Source: Gordius sp. MW1
Lineage: Eukaryota; Nematomorpha; Gordioida; Gordea; Gordiidae
Length of the DNA: 64,000 nt
Assembly: GCA_964036665.1 (NCBI GenBank)
Contig: OZ038526.1
Coordinates: 32,798,001-32,862,000 of the forward strand
Direction of reading: 5' to 3'
A program made the position numbers and the translations under genes. Below are positions 45,416 to 55,727 of the stretch, piece by piece. Positions within the stretch are counted from its first letter, which is position 1, and each line of letters begins with the position of its first letter. The notes beneath the pieces are model-generated. The model was given only the letters and a program-made list of their open reading frames with translations. It was not told the DNA's origin and did not search any database.

Positions 45416-45783
45416 AAATCTTCACAAATATTTATTTGTATTTTCTTAAATTAAAAAAAAGTTCATTACCTTAATCTAAATACACAAATATGATGAACAA
45501 TATAAACAAATTGATATATTTGCATGCCTAACCCAAAACGACCAAAACCAAACCAAAAGGTTAATAATAATATCCACCCAAACCCTTTAGCTGTTTAATA
45601 CACCCAAACCTAAACGCCAAAGGTGCCCCAAAAAAACACCCAAAACGCTTTGGGTGTTTTTTACGGAAACGCCAAACGCCAAAGCCCTCCCAAGAAAATC
45701 ACCTAACACTGAAAAGGTTGGGTGAAAAAAAACGCCAACGCTTGCAGGCAACCAATAGAAACCCTTGGTTTTTTACAACACTA

Positions 45784-46115
45784 GTTTGCAGAATTTTCTA
45801 TCCAAAAACAATTACAAATGAAAATCTCTGGATACGGTGCAAAATTTCTCCCATAAAGAATATTATTTCAACGAGGAAGTGGTTTTTTTAGCACATCAGG
45901 TTAGAAGGGGAGGCATTAACTATTGTTTGTCTTCTCTGTTTTGGCGTCCTCCTACATTAAGGGGTCGATCGTTGGCTTTACAAAGTATTCCGTGATATGC
46001 AAGATCTGGGCAAGGACTGGACCTCATTACAAACTATTATGCAGGACAGAAAATCATGAAAGATTTCTTAGATACCCATATTTGTCGACTTCCTCGCTAA
46101 GTTGAGTCCATTTTA
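45784..46115 (+). pseudogene. LINE-3, C-terminal end after the FB2 insertion
   Basis: Continues the ORF cut at 41050: IFYPKTITNENLWIRCKI, PIKNIISTRKWFF and, in a shifted frame, VFRDMQDLGKDWTSLQTIMQDRKS. These are the last residues expected for this LINE group. Stops are present (for example after WFF). Confidence 0.75.
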
Positions 46116-46627
46116 ATCTACGGTTTATGATCAATGGTCATTAACACGAGTCTAAAGTACACTATAATGATATATTAAATATAAACATGCATAATAACCA
46201 AATTTGCTATAGGAAAAATTACATACGTTAGCAATAAGGTGGCCTTATGCGCCATTTGGCGTAAGAGGGGTTAACCTTAGATTGCACTTACTAAGGTCTT
46301 GGGCGTCTTCGGGGCAAAAATCATACATAAATATGTCAACCGAGAAACGGTCAGCCTAAAAATCGTTAACAGAAGTTACGATCGTTAACCCTTTTTATCT
46401 GACCAATCAGAGAGCTGCGCATTTATCAGATTTTTAATAATGCGCATGCTTATGCATTTAACAATTATTACTGCACTATAAAACTATAATTCTTTAAATA
46501 TCAAAAATTATCCAATATTAAAGATTATTTCTACAATTTGGTAATTTTCAAATACATTATTCTAAGATATGTTTATAACTCTCACTTCACTTGTTATAAC
46601 AACAGCTAAAATAAAATTGTAGGGATA
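46116..46627. other. No gene; repeat segment shared with the Helitron leader
   Basis: 46400-46490 (GCGCATTTATCAGATTTTTA, ATAATGCGCATGCTTATGCA) matches 31870-31960 inversely. It is probably a small dispersed repeat. Rest AT-rich. Confidence 0.45.
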
Positions 46628-49170
46628 TAGGCTAAATCCCGAAAAGGCACAATCCCGAAGCTACAATAATGCTACTGCTACGATTTTCAAATTTCCATAT
46701 GTTTTTTAATTTTAAAGTTTTATCCATAATCAAGAGCAAGATTTGGGTGCCCCTTTACAATTTACTTATGTAAGAATCACATTTAATTAACCTCTGCACC
46801 AAGTAACATAATATAGCTTTATTTACAGATCACTGATGAGTATTAATATTTAGTGACAAGGTATAAATTAAAGGATGCCATTAATAATAATCGTTTGGAA
46901 TCAATATCTAAGGTAATTTTAACGTATTTAAAATCAGGGAATCATTAATCCTATTAGGTATACAATAATGTTTGGGTATTATGTACTCAAGAGCTATATT
47001 TGGGTGGAACCTTTACAATTTACTAATTATATAATTAACTGATATACGTTTGTTTGGTATAAGGTGGTGTATAAATAAGCAATATATAATAAATTTAAGT
47101 ATTATATAAAGGATATCATCCCAGTGCTATCCCATGCCTCTAGATTCTTTTATAAAAGTTGATTAATGGAATATTTAGAACGTTAAGTGATATAGTTACA
47201 GAGTATAATCTCAGCAAGTAAACATATAAGAAATTTGTTAAAGTTTTTTTGTACTTTAATAGAAAAAATATTAAATTTTAAAAGGGCAATCTCTTTAGCC
47301 ATTAGATTAAATAGAAATTATTCATACAATTTATGATGCTATATAACTTAATTTAGATCCTATAAGATTGTAAAGGGATCATTGTTAAATATGATTAGTA
47401 TCAATGTGCATGTGATTAGATAAGCTTTTGTATTAAGTTTTTGCTATTATTATAAGGCAAATTTATTTATAACTAAATCACTAACTATTTCTATTTTATT
47501 TTTATCTACCTCAACTAATGTTTACTTATTGATGTGCTGTTATATTGATATATAAGATGATTGATGGATGAAACTCTTACCCCAATTTTTACATTTAATG
47601 CTTACCAAAGAGCCTAGCAAAAAAATGCCTTAAAATCTTGTTCTTGTTTTAAAAAGTCTAATTAGAAAATGTTATAGCAGGTTATGAAAATCTGGTACCT
47701 ATCAATAACTTTTTTAGGAATGTGAAAAATTTTATATTTTACCAAACTTAATTTCAAGAAATATCAATAATATACTTATTGTCATATAGAAATTTAAGTT
47801 AGACCCACATTATAAAAATTTTGTTTTGGAAAATATTACATGTATATTTCTGATACCATTTTATGGAATTTGTTGAATTTATGGTTATAAAATTGTAAAT
47901 AATGAGTAATCTATCAATGAGTAAAAGATTGGTTATACTTTCATTCATTTAATCTATATATATCTAGCATAGGCTTTTATTTGATAAAATTAAGCTCTAA
48001 CAATCAACAAATAACAATATTTTAGCTTTGTTTTATAATCTAATTTTATAGTTTTAAGAGTTTATACATTATAGTAAATATTATTAAAGCTTAGCAACTT
48101 AATACACAAAAATTCTAAATTAATGAACTCATTATACTATGTTTATTAAGTTACTTAATTATAATTTTCATTTTAATCTACAATAAATTAAATTTGATAC
48201 TCATTTTTACACAAAAATTATCATTTTTATAGTTGTATATGTTTATAGACATTACATTTAGATTTTTTCATATTATTAAATATAACCTTATATGATGTAT
48301 TTTTATTTAAAGTGTCAACACTTCCTTAAGTTTGGACGATTCTATTAATTTTTGTTTTTAAGTTTTTTTTAGCCAAATTTTCTAAATTTATAGTTTGTAC
48401 CTTATTTAATATGTTCATCATAAAATTAAAAAAGCTATTTTTGTTATGAGCAAAATTAGTCATATTCAAAGAAACTTTACCTAAGAGTTATCTAAATATC
48501 TCCTGCACTTTTAAGAATCTCAGTATTAATTTAAGGAATCATTGATTTAACCTATTTATATCTAGAATAGACTTTTATTTGATGTAATTAAGCTTTAACA
48601 ATTAACAAATGATAATACTCTAGCTCTGTTGTATAATCTAAAGATTTGTAGGAAGAACTGATACACCCTCTCCTAAAAAATCATAGAATGTTATAAATAA
48701 ACTTACAAATAATTTGAATAAGCTATATAATATATAAGTGCTAAGAATTATAAGTTACCTTCATGTGAGATGTCAAGAGTTATCTAAATATCTCCTGCAC
48801 TTTTAAGAATCTCAGTATTAATTTAAGGAATTATGATAACCTATTTATATCTAGAATAGACTTTTATTTGATGAAATTAAGCTTTAACAATTAACAAATG
48901 ATAAAGTTTTCCATCTTTAATTTTGGTATAATCCAAGTCTTTATGGGTCAGAATCAAATTTTTTCTACTCGACTTTTTAAATTCTAAAGATAATTTATAA
49001 ATATTTAGATATTAAGCTTACTTATACTTTCTGTATTATCTTGATTTGTTCTCTCAACCAAATATTCATTAAAAGCTTGATTATATGATTGCATATTTTT
49101 TACCATATGTTAATTGCCGTAAAAGTGTAGCATTAAAATTCGGGATTGTGCGCTTTCGGGATTTAGCCTA
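46628..49170. mobile_element. TIR transposon T2, 2.5 kb, non-coding
   Basis: The left end TAGGCTAAATCCCGAAAAGG plus CACAATCCCGA is matched inversely at the right end (TCGGGATTGTGCGCTTTCGG plus GATTTAGCCTA): a 31-bp terminal inverted repeat with two to three differences. The interior is AT-rich (over 75 percent by eye) and has no ORF. It contains a duplicated block (AGAGTTATCTAAATATCTCC at about 48487 and 48779). No clear target duplication, so superfamily unassigned. Confidence 0.7.
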
Positions 49171-49194
49171 GGAACCAAATTGTATACTGTGTAT

Positions 49195-49817
49195 TGTATT
49201 CAGATATATTTAAGTTTAGATTTGTAATACTCACCAAAATGTTATTGTCATGTATATATAGATTTTTAGGGTTTAAAACTAAATTATTTTTAAATTTGCC
49301 ATGTATATAATATTTATAGGATTATATAAGTATTTAAGTTTAAGATTTGTAATACTTACCAAAATGTTATTGTCATGTTTATAAAGAGATTTAGGGTTTA
49401 AAATTAAGTTATTTTTAAATTTGCCATGTATATAATATTTATAGGATTATATAAGTATTTAAGTTTAAAATTTGTAATACTTACCATAATGTTATGGTCA
49501 TGCTTATATAGGTCTTTAAGGTTAGAAACTAAGCTATTTTTAAATTTGCCAAAATGTATATAGTATTTACAGGATTATATAAGTATTTAAGTTTAAGATT
49601 TGTAATACTTACCAAAATGTTATTGTCATGTTTATAAAGATATTTAGTGTTTAAAACTAAGTTATTTTTAAATTTGCCATGTATATAATATTTATAGGAT
49701 TATATAAGTATTTAAGTTTAAGATTTGTAATACTTGCCAAAATGTTATTGTCATGTTTATAAAGATATTTAGGGTTTAAAACTAAGCTATTTTTAAATTT
49801 GCCAAAGTGTTTATAGT
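49195..49817 (+). repeat. 125-bp minisatellite, left part
   Basis: Units start AAGTTTAAGATTTGTAATAC at about 49202, 49336, 49460, 49589 and 49712 (period 123-134 bp). The array goes on at 54505, after LTR element B. Unit content: ACCAAAATGTTATTGTCATG, then AAAACTAAGTTATTTTTAAA. Confidence 0.9.
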
Positions 49818-50097
49818 TTGGGAACGCTGTCCATTCTTAGTCATTGCTTAAACCTTGTTGAATAGGAATTGGTCTATTTAAATGAAATATGAATACGAAT
49901 AATATAAAGATGATAAAAAAAGGTTATTGGTGTGGTGATAAACGCGAAAGAAGTAAAAATGATGATAAATTAGTGAATTGGTGAATATTGGCGAAGGAAG
50001 TAAGTAATGAAATTAACAGCTGGTTTTGCACCAGGAATATAGAAGTTACATAATAAACGACGCGAATATACATATATGAACGATGCAGCTCGCCACA
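49818..50097 (-). repeat. 3' LTR of element B
   Basis: 280 bp, coding-strand start TGTGGCGAGCTGC, end CCCAA. Differs from the 5' LTR at a few positions plus small indels. Confidence 0.88.
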
Positions 50098-50123
50098 TTA
50101 CTCCCCTTCCTAAATACGGAGTG

Positions 50124-51359
50124 TTATACGTGCTCGGATAACTTCTTTGGCCAATGAACGTTTCGACCACTTTTACTAGTGTACTTAATTTGCTGGGCAG
50201 ATGCTGATGAACTAGTGCCTAAATTAGGAACCGAAACATTCGATTTAGACATGCCGGCTGAAACAGCTTCCGCCTTGCTCGTTTGTGGCGCAGATGATGA
50301 CGAACTCACGTCCGGGTCAGAATCCAAATGCGCTGGCTTTAACCTGTCGATTGAAACGGTATCAGCCTTACCGTTCTTTTCTACTACATAATATCTATCA
50401 TACCTCTCCAGCACCTTGAAAGGCCCATTGAAAGCAACGTACAAGCCTTTGCGGGATTCGTCGTTCCGTATAAAAACGAAATTACTTGTTTTTAAAGCAT
50501 TCGGCAAATTTGGAGTGATAACCTGAGGGCGAGTTGGGTGAAATGGTAGGTGAGCAAAATGATCTTTAAGACGATTAATGTATTCGGGGATATCGATGGC
50601 CTTTTTTGATCGTTCGAAGAATTCGCCTGGAAGACGCAACGTTGTCCCGTAAACCAGCTCAGCCGCTGAACAACCAATATCTTGCTTGACAGCCGACCTA
50701 ATCCCTAACATAACCAGTGGAACAAGTTCATCCCATTTCGTTGTATCGCCTTGGGCTTTTAAGGCTCCCTTAAGTTGCCTGTGAAAGCGTTCGACCATTC
50801 CATTAGATTGTGGGTGATAAGCAGTAGTCCTACTGTGATACAAACCCAAAAGGCGCGCCAACTCGGGAAAAAGTCTAGACTCAAATTGCACCCCCCTATC
50901 AGTAGTAATCGTTACTGGAACTCCATAGTTTGATATCCAGTGTTTAACAAACTCTTGGGCAACATGTTCAGCGGTAATTTTAGATATGGGCACTGCAATT
51001 GGCCAACGCGTTAATCTGTCCACAGCAGTAAGCAAGTAGGTATAGCCATTAGCAGGTGGTAAAGGGCCAACTAAATCAAGATGCACATGGCTGAATCGTG
51101 CATCAGGATTAGCAAAACTACCAGGGGTTGTGATAGTGTGTTTGTTGACCTTACACTTTCGACATTGAAGGCATCGTCTTGCCCATGACCGTACGTCTTT
51201 ATTCATCTGTGGCCATACGAATCGTTTAGCAACCAGCTTAAGGGTTCCACGGATTCCGGGGTGAGCGAGGTTATGAATGAGGTCGAACACCTTTCTCGTC
51301 ATTGAAGTAGGTATAACCGGGCGTGGTGTGGCGCAGGAGGTGTCACATTTAATCGTCAA
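50124..51359 (-). CDS. Integrase of element B, open frame
   Basis: 411 residues without interruption. HHCC domain: HNLAH near residue 29, CLQC near 64. Core: LDLVGPLPPANGYTYLLTAVD (first Asp), TTDRGVQFES (second Asp), [13 protein letters not shown] (Glu). C-terminal part: VFIRNDESRKGL, GPFKVLERYDRYYVVEKNGK, VSIDRLKPAHL and a serine-rich tail ending GRNVHWPKK. All catalytic residues are present, but it can be made only from a polyprotein whose upstream part is broken. It would insert the cDNA with the 5-bp stagger seen at the borders. Confidence 0.9.
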   Translation of the reverse strand: MTIKCDTSCATPRPVIPTSMTRKVFDLIHNLAHPGIRGTLKLVAKRFVWPQMNKDVRSWARRCLQCRKCKVNKHTITTPGSFANPDARFSHVHLDLVGPLPPANGYTYLLTAVDRLTRWPIAVPISKITAEHVAQEFVKHWISNYGVPVTITTDRGVQFESRLFPELARLLGLYHSRTTAYHPQSNGMVERFHRQLKGALKAQGDTTKWDELVPLVMLGIRSAVKQDIGCSAAELVYGTTLRLPGEFFERSKKAIDIPEYINRLKDHFAHLPFHPTRPQVITPNLPNALKTSNFVFIRNDESRKGLYVAFNGPFKVLERYDRYYVVEKNGKADTVSIDRLKPAHLDSDPDVSSSSSAPQTSKAEAVSAGMSKSNVSVPNLGTSSSASAQQIKYTSKSGRNVHWPKKLSEHV

Positions 51360-51628
51360 ATTTGAATCGGGATAGGAAAATCTGAAATTTTAAGCGACGA
51401 AAGTTGGTCGGGGCTGTAAAATTCTAATTCTTGTGATCTAGCTATCTGCTCTGAGGATATACTTTCAAGGTGAATGGTGTCTATGTCAACGCGGGACAAA
51501 GTGTCGGCTACGATATTAGTATAGCCACTGATAAACCTAATATCTGACGTAAATTGCGATATGTAATCTAGATGTCTAGATTCTCGGGGGGAATACTTGT
51601 CAGGTCTGGAAAACAAGGCATGGGTCAA
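51356..51628 (-). pseudogene. pol: RNase H end and connection region, element B
   Basis: The frame resumes around TDHKPL (upstream of the 51628 methionine) and reads FSRPDKYSPRESRHLDYI, FTSDIRFISGYTNIVADTLSR, the end of RNase H. A frameshift in a C-run near 51375 separates it from integrase. Confidence 0.8.
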
Positions 51629-51687
51629 AGGCTTATGGTCGGTATAAACTGCAAAGTCACGACCTTCAAGCAGATGCCTAAAATGTT

Positions 51688-52308
51688 TTATCGATAAATA
51701 GATGGCAAGTAGCTCTCGTCCAAAAGTACTGTAACGACCTTGTGCCGGTGTAAGTTTTTGCGAAAAAAAGCTATAGGGCTAGTTTCACCACATTTCGTTT
51801 GATTGAGAACGGCTCCGACAGCTGAATTTAAAGCGTCTGTTGTCAAAGAAAGAGTTGCGCCTTCCTCAAGGTGTGCCAAATGAGTAACGTCAGCAAGAGC
51901 TCCTTTGGCTTTCTCAAAAGCAACTATAGAGTCTTTCGTCATGACGATCGGCCCTTTCTTATCGTCCAGTAAGTCGGTTAGGGGCTTGAGTAGGTGAGCA
52001 CACTGAGGAATGAAACGTCGGTTAAAATTTAACATGCCTATAAACCTTCTAAGTTGCGTCATAGATATAGGAATAGAAAATTTTTTAATCGTTATAACTT
52101 TCTCTGGAAGCGGAGTTAAACCCGTCGGAGAAACATTATGCCCCAAAAAGTCTATCGTATTTAGTCCCCACTGGCATTTGCTAGCGTTGATCTTTAAGTC
52201 ATATTGTTTTAGTCGTGTGAATACCTGGCGGAGATGATGAATATGTTCTTCCCTAGACTTACTAGAGATCAAAACATCATCCTGGTATGCAAACGTAAAA
52301 GGGAATCC
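51688..52308 (-). pseudogene. pol: RT C-terminal part and start of RNase H, element B
   Basis: The reading after the TGA holds AYQDD, the RT catalytic box, then SREEHIHHLRQVFTRL, FLGHNVSPTGL and LRRFIGMLNFNRRFIP. RNase H begins with LTTDALNSAVGAVL (first Asp kept). A one-base change in a T-run near 51770 shifts the frame after PIAFF. Confidence 0.85.
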
Positions 52309-53364
52309 TCAGAATGCTTGGTCTATTAAACGCTGGAACGTCTGAGCCGCATTCCCTAAACCGAATGGCATCCTCAAAAAATCATAGAGTCCAAACGGCG
52401 TTATTACCGCCGTTTTGTGAATATCCTCGGGGACAACGGGGATCTGATGATACGCCCGTATTAAATCAAGCTTGCTAAATATTGTGGTTCCAGCTAGGTT
52501 CATCGAGAAATCATGGATGTGGGGTAGGGGATAACGATCCGGGATTGTCTGATTGTTTAGGTGACGATAATCTCCACAAGGCCGCCAATCACCCTGAGTC
52601 TTTTTTGGGACCATGTGTAAAGGAGAGGCCCAGCTGCTTTGTGATGGTCGAATAATTCCAAGCTCTAACATATGTGCGAACTCCTCCTTTGCAATTGTCA
52701 GCTTTTCCAGGTTTAATCGCCGAGGTTTGGCGTAAGATGCCGGTCCTTTAGTGGGAATGTGATGCACGGCACCATGCGCCTGCTTTCTGTAATCCGGAGG
52801 TTTCATTATTTCGGGGAATTCATTTAATAAACTTGCAAATTCATTTTCTAACGGTTGGGAGCAAGACTGAATTCTTAGAGATGTCGTTGAGGTGGGTACA
52901 CCATTTGATATTGTCGCTGTTTGTGGGTCAATCAACCTTTTCCTTCTTAAATCTACTGTGAGATTGAAAAAATCGAGGAAATCTGCTCCTAAAATGGGTG
53001 TTTTTACGTCTGCGATCGTAAATATCCACCTGAAGCTTTTTCTTAAACCGAGATCAAGCGTTAAAGGAATTTGACCGTAGGTTTTGATACAGCTGTTATT
53101 GACAGCCTGTAATTGAAAAGGGGCAGGTAGGGAACGTTGATTTGATTTAGCTGGCAGGACGCTGATGTCCGCGCCGGTATCAACGAGCCAAAGGTGTCCG
53201 GACACTTTGTCAAAGATATAGAATAAGCGACTACGATGGATATGACCGAGCTCGGGCGTCGCCTTTCCCGGCTGGTCTAAGCGTTTGATGAAAATCGGGA
53301 TGTGAAAGAGCAGGGAGGGGTACATTTTTTGGGGTTGTTTTTGAAATTTTTGTGGTACCAGCAC
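52309..53364 (-). pseudogene. pol: Protease and N-terminal RT, element B
   Basis: 351 residues. Protease: [12 protein letters not shown] (D62-T-G) and [10 protein letters not shown] near 125. [46 protein letters not shown] (first Asp) and [17 protein letters not shown]. The frame ends in TGA at 52309-52311 and goes on in the same frame, so only one nonsense codon separates it from the YxDD box. Confidence 0.88.
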
Positions 53365-54061
53365 ACGTCGCTGGCGTTATTATCATTAGGGGAAAGAGAG
53401 CGACGTGAGTTATAGGGGGGGAAAAATTGACGAGCAGGGGATCTGGCAGAATTTGCCGTTAGTTTCTGGACTTCCAGTGATAATTTTTCCACCATCTCTT
53501 TTAGGCTTGAAATTTCATTGTTGGTAGATAAGCTATGTATGGCGTTGCCCTGATTTGCCTCGGCGATCCGATCAGCCTTTTCAGCTAATTTTGACGTACA
53601 TTGCTCCGTAGCGAAAACTGCGAGAATGTTGGTAAAATGGCAGGCAATTTATTAAGCCACATCTGCTTAAAAATCTCGTCGTCCATGGTATAGTTTCCAA
53701 TCAGCTGTTTCATTTGTCGCACTAACTGCAAGGGGCGTTGATCCCCTAATTCCAAATTATTTAAAAGAATTAATTGTTGTTGATCGGAGTTTGAAGTACG
53801 GCGAATGATAGCTGATTTTATGTGTTCAAAAGCACCATCTTTGGTAGGGTCCTTGAAGAGATCTTGTACTTCTGTACAAACGTTTTGAGGTAATGCCTCA
53901 AGTAGCAGGGCCAACTTACTTGCAGGCTCTCTTACTTTTCTAAGCCTGAATAATGTTTCTATTTTTGCGAACCAAGCTCTGGAATTTTCAGCGTCAAAAT
54001 TAGGGAGTTTAAAAAATACGTCGGGTTCACCACTTTGGGGACGCTGTCCATTCTTAGTCAT
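53277..54061 (-). pseudogene. gag: gag of element B, one frameshift
   Basis: The first frame (53585-54061, 158 residues) has the Gag-like blocks DVFFKLPNFDAENSRAWF and LFRLRKVREPASKLALLL, and later LLNNLELGDQRPLQLVRQMK. The second (53277-53495) is in another frame, includes a short coiled region (VEKLSLEVQKL) and the CX2HX9CX3C finger (C45, H48, C58, C62). It overlaps the pol frame at its end, as in gag-pol frameshifting elements. The start codon lies within the LTR, and the primer-binding site is read as codons 10 to 15. Confidence 0.82.
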
Positions 54062-54504
54062 TGCGTAAACCTTGTTGAATAGGAATTGGTTTATTTAAAT
54101 GAAATATGAATACAAATAATATAGACAGTGGCGTAGCCAGGATTTTCTCCCGGGGGGGGGGAATTTCCAAAATTTTTTTGTAACATTATTATTTCAACAT
54201 CAAAAAAATATAAACATTAGATATTTTTTTGGGGGGGGGGGAATTTCCCGTTCCCCCCCCCCCCCCCCGCTGGCTACGCCACTGAATATAGAGATGATAA
54301 AAAAAGGTTATTGGTGTGGTGATAAACGCAAAAGAAGTAAAAATGATGATAATTAGTGAATTGACGAATTAGTGAATATTTGAATTGGTGAATATTGGCG
54401 AAGGAAGTAAGTAATGAAATTAACAGCTGGTTTTGCACCAGGAATATAGAAGTTACATAATAAACGACGCGAATATACATATATGAACGATGCAGCTCGC
54501 CACA
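54035..54504 (-). repeat. 5' LTR of element B (contains a MITE)
   Basis: About 300 bp without the MITE and its target duplication. It includes the gag start codon (54059-54061): the first nine codons of gag lie in the LTR. Confidence 0.88.
54126..54284. mobile_element. hAT MITE inside the 5' LTR of B
   Basis: Perfect 15-bp ends CAGTGGCGTAGCCAG / CTGGCTACGCCACTG and a perfect 8-bp target duplication AATATAGA (54118-54125, 54285-54292). The left LTR reads AATATAAAG at the same place, so the empty site is known. The interior has long G and C runs. This copy identifies the GGCGTAGCCAGG MITEs of the window as hAT-related. Confidence 0.93.
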
Positions 54505-54720
54505 ATAGTATTTACAGGATTATATAAGTATTTAAGTTTAAGATTTGTAATACTTCCCATAATGTTATGGTCATGCTTATATAGATCCTTTGGGTTAGAA
54601 ACTAAGTTATTTTTAAATTTGTTAAAATGTATATAGAATTTATAGGATTATATTATTTGATTTGTAATATTTACCAAAATGTTACTCTGATGTTTAATAA
54701 GATTTTTAAGGTTAAAAACT
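54505..54720 (+). repeat. 125-bp minisatellite, right part
   Basis: ATAGTATTTACAGGATTATA takes up the unit cut at 49817. One full and one decayed unit follow before it fades near 54720. Confidence 0.85.
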
Positions 54721-55727
54721 GTTATTTTTTATATTTTATAATAAAATAATTGTTTAAATAAAACTAACTACCTATTTCATAATTAAGTGGTGTATTCTTT
54801 AGCCAAGATATCAGAGTTTAACCCCGCGTTCGTGATGACGCGCGAAGCGAAAAAAAGCGAAGTCAATTTTTGTGCTAATTTATTAAACTTTTTATTATTT
54901 TTCTTAATATCTTATATTCATTGTGAACTTTATCATATATCACGAAAATAACAATTGTAAATATGAGGTGTTCATAGTGAAACCCCAGAGAGACAATTAT
55001 TTTGAATCTGGTGCACATTGTCCGAAGTGCATTATGTAATAAACATCCCAAAGTAGACAGGAAAACTAAAATTTATAAAATTGTGAAATTATAATATGTA
55101 ATTAAACTACTTAATAAAAAGATGCTTTTGTTAATTAAAACAAAATAAGTTATATCAAAATGTATAATACTATTTTGTAAATAAATACATATTAACAAAT
55201 AAATCACTAACTCAAATATCTAACATGTGGGTGTTGAATTAGAATAAAATGTATGTAGTTATAAAAGTATTAAAATGCATAAGCTACTATTTTGTATACG
55301 ATTATATAATAAACTAAGTTAAGGCTTTCATATAACCAAACTGCACAAGTAATCGTGATATGATAAATAAAATACATTAAAGCATGTCTTTTAATTAAGC
55401 ATGCGTGTTTATATATATTATCAATACTATTTAAAATATATAATAAAGGAGGTTATACAACTAGAAATATATTGAAATGCATAAGCTATTATGTTACAAC
55501 CGATTGCTTAATGAACTACTCGTGTATATATAATATAGCAAATTAGAAATTTATATAAAGAGAGGTTAAACTGATCGCTATAGATTTAGATAACTAAAGC
55601 TAGAAATAATTTGAATGCATAAGCTATTATGTTATAACCGGCTGCCTAATGAACGTTTCGTGTATATATAATATAGCTTATTAGAAATAAAGAGAGGTTA
55701 GGCATTTAATTGCTATAGATTAGTGAT
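54721..55727. repeat. No gene; diverged tandem units of about 130 bp at 55230-55715
   Basis: AT-rich. AATGCATAAGCTATTATGTT appears at about 55475 and 55614, with a more distant version at 55273. CGTGTATATATAATATAGC follows each of the first two, so there are two to three units. A short GCGCGAAGCGAAAAAAAGCG stretch lies near 54840. Confidence 0.6.

Larger units (their letters stand above)
41051..45783. mobile_element. Foldback transposon FB2, hAT-type, with poly-G/poly-C arms
   Basis: Ends TAGTGTTGTAAAAACGGCTG and TTTTTTACAACACTA. Target duplication GTTTGTAG (41043-41050) / GTTTGCAG (45784-45791), 8 bp with one difference, as in hAT. Left arm 41051-42795 and right arm 43985-45783 are inverted copies: first about 400 bp of unique sequence (CACCCAAACC words), then the tandem arrays. 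The centre (about 1.2 kb, AT-rich) has no ORF. The LINE-3 protein reads on directly after 45784 (R-IFYPKTI), which proves the borders. Confidence 0.92.
49818..54504 (-). mobile_element. LTR retrotransposon B, CsRn1-type Ty3/gypsy
   Basis: LTRs at 49818-50097 and 54035-54504 (the latter enlarged by a MITE), target duplication ATAGT (49813-49817, 54505-54509), inserted in a 125-bp minisatellite. The primer-binding site TGGTGAACCCGACG lies two bases after the 5' LTR on the coding strand and would fit tRNA-Trp. The Gag finger is CX2HX9CX3C. To my knowledge, tRNA-Trp priming and the CHCC Gag finger are the defining traits of the CsRn1 clade. A purine tract AGGAAGGGGAGTAA precedes the 3' LTR. Coding frames carry a handful of lesions; integrase is open. 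Confidence 0.92.
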
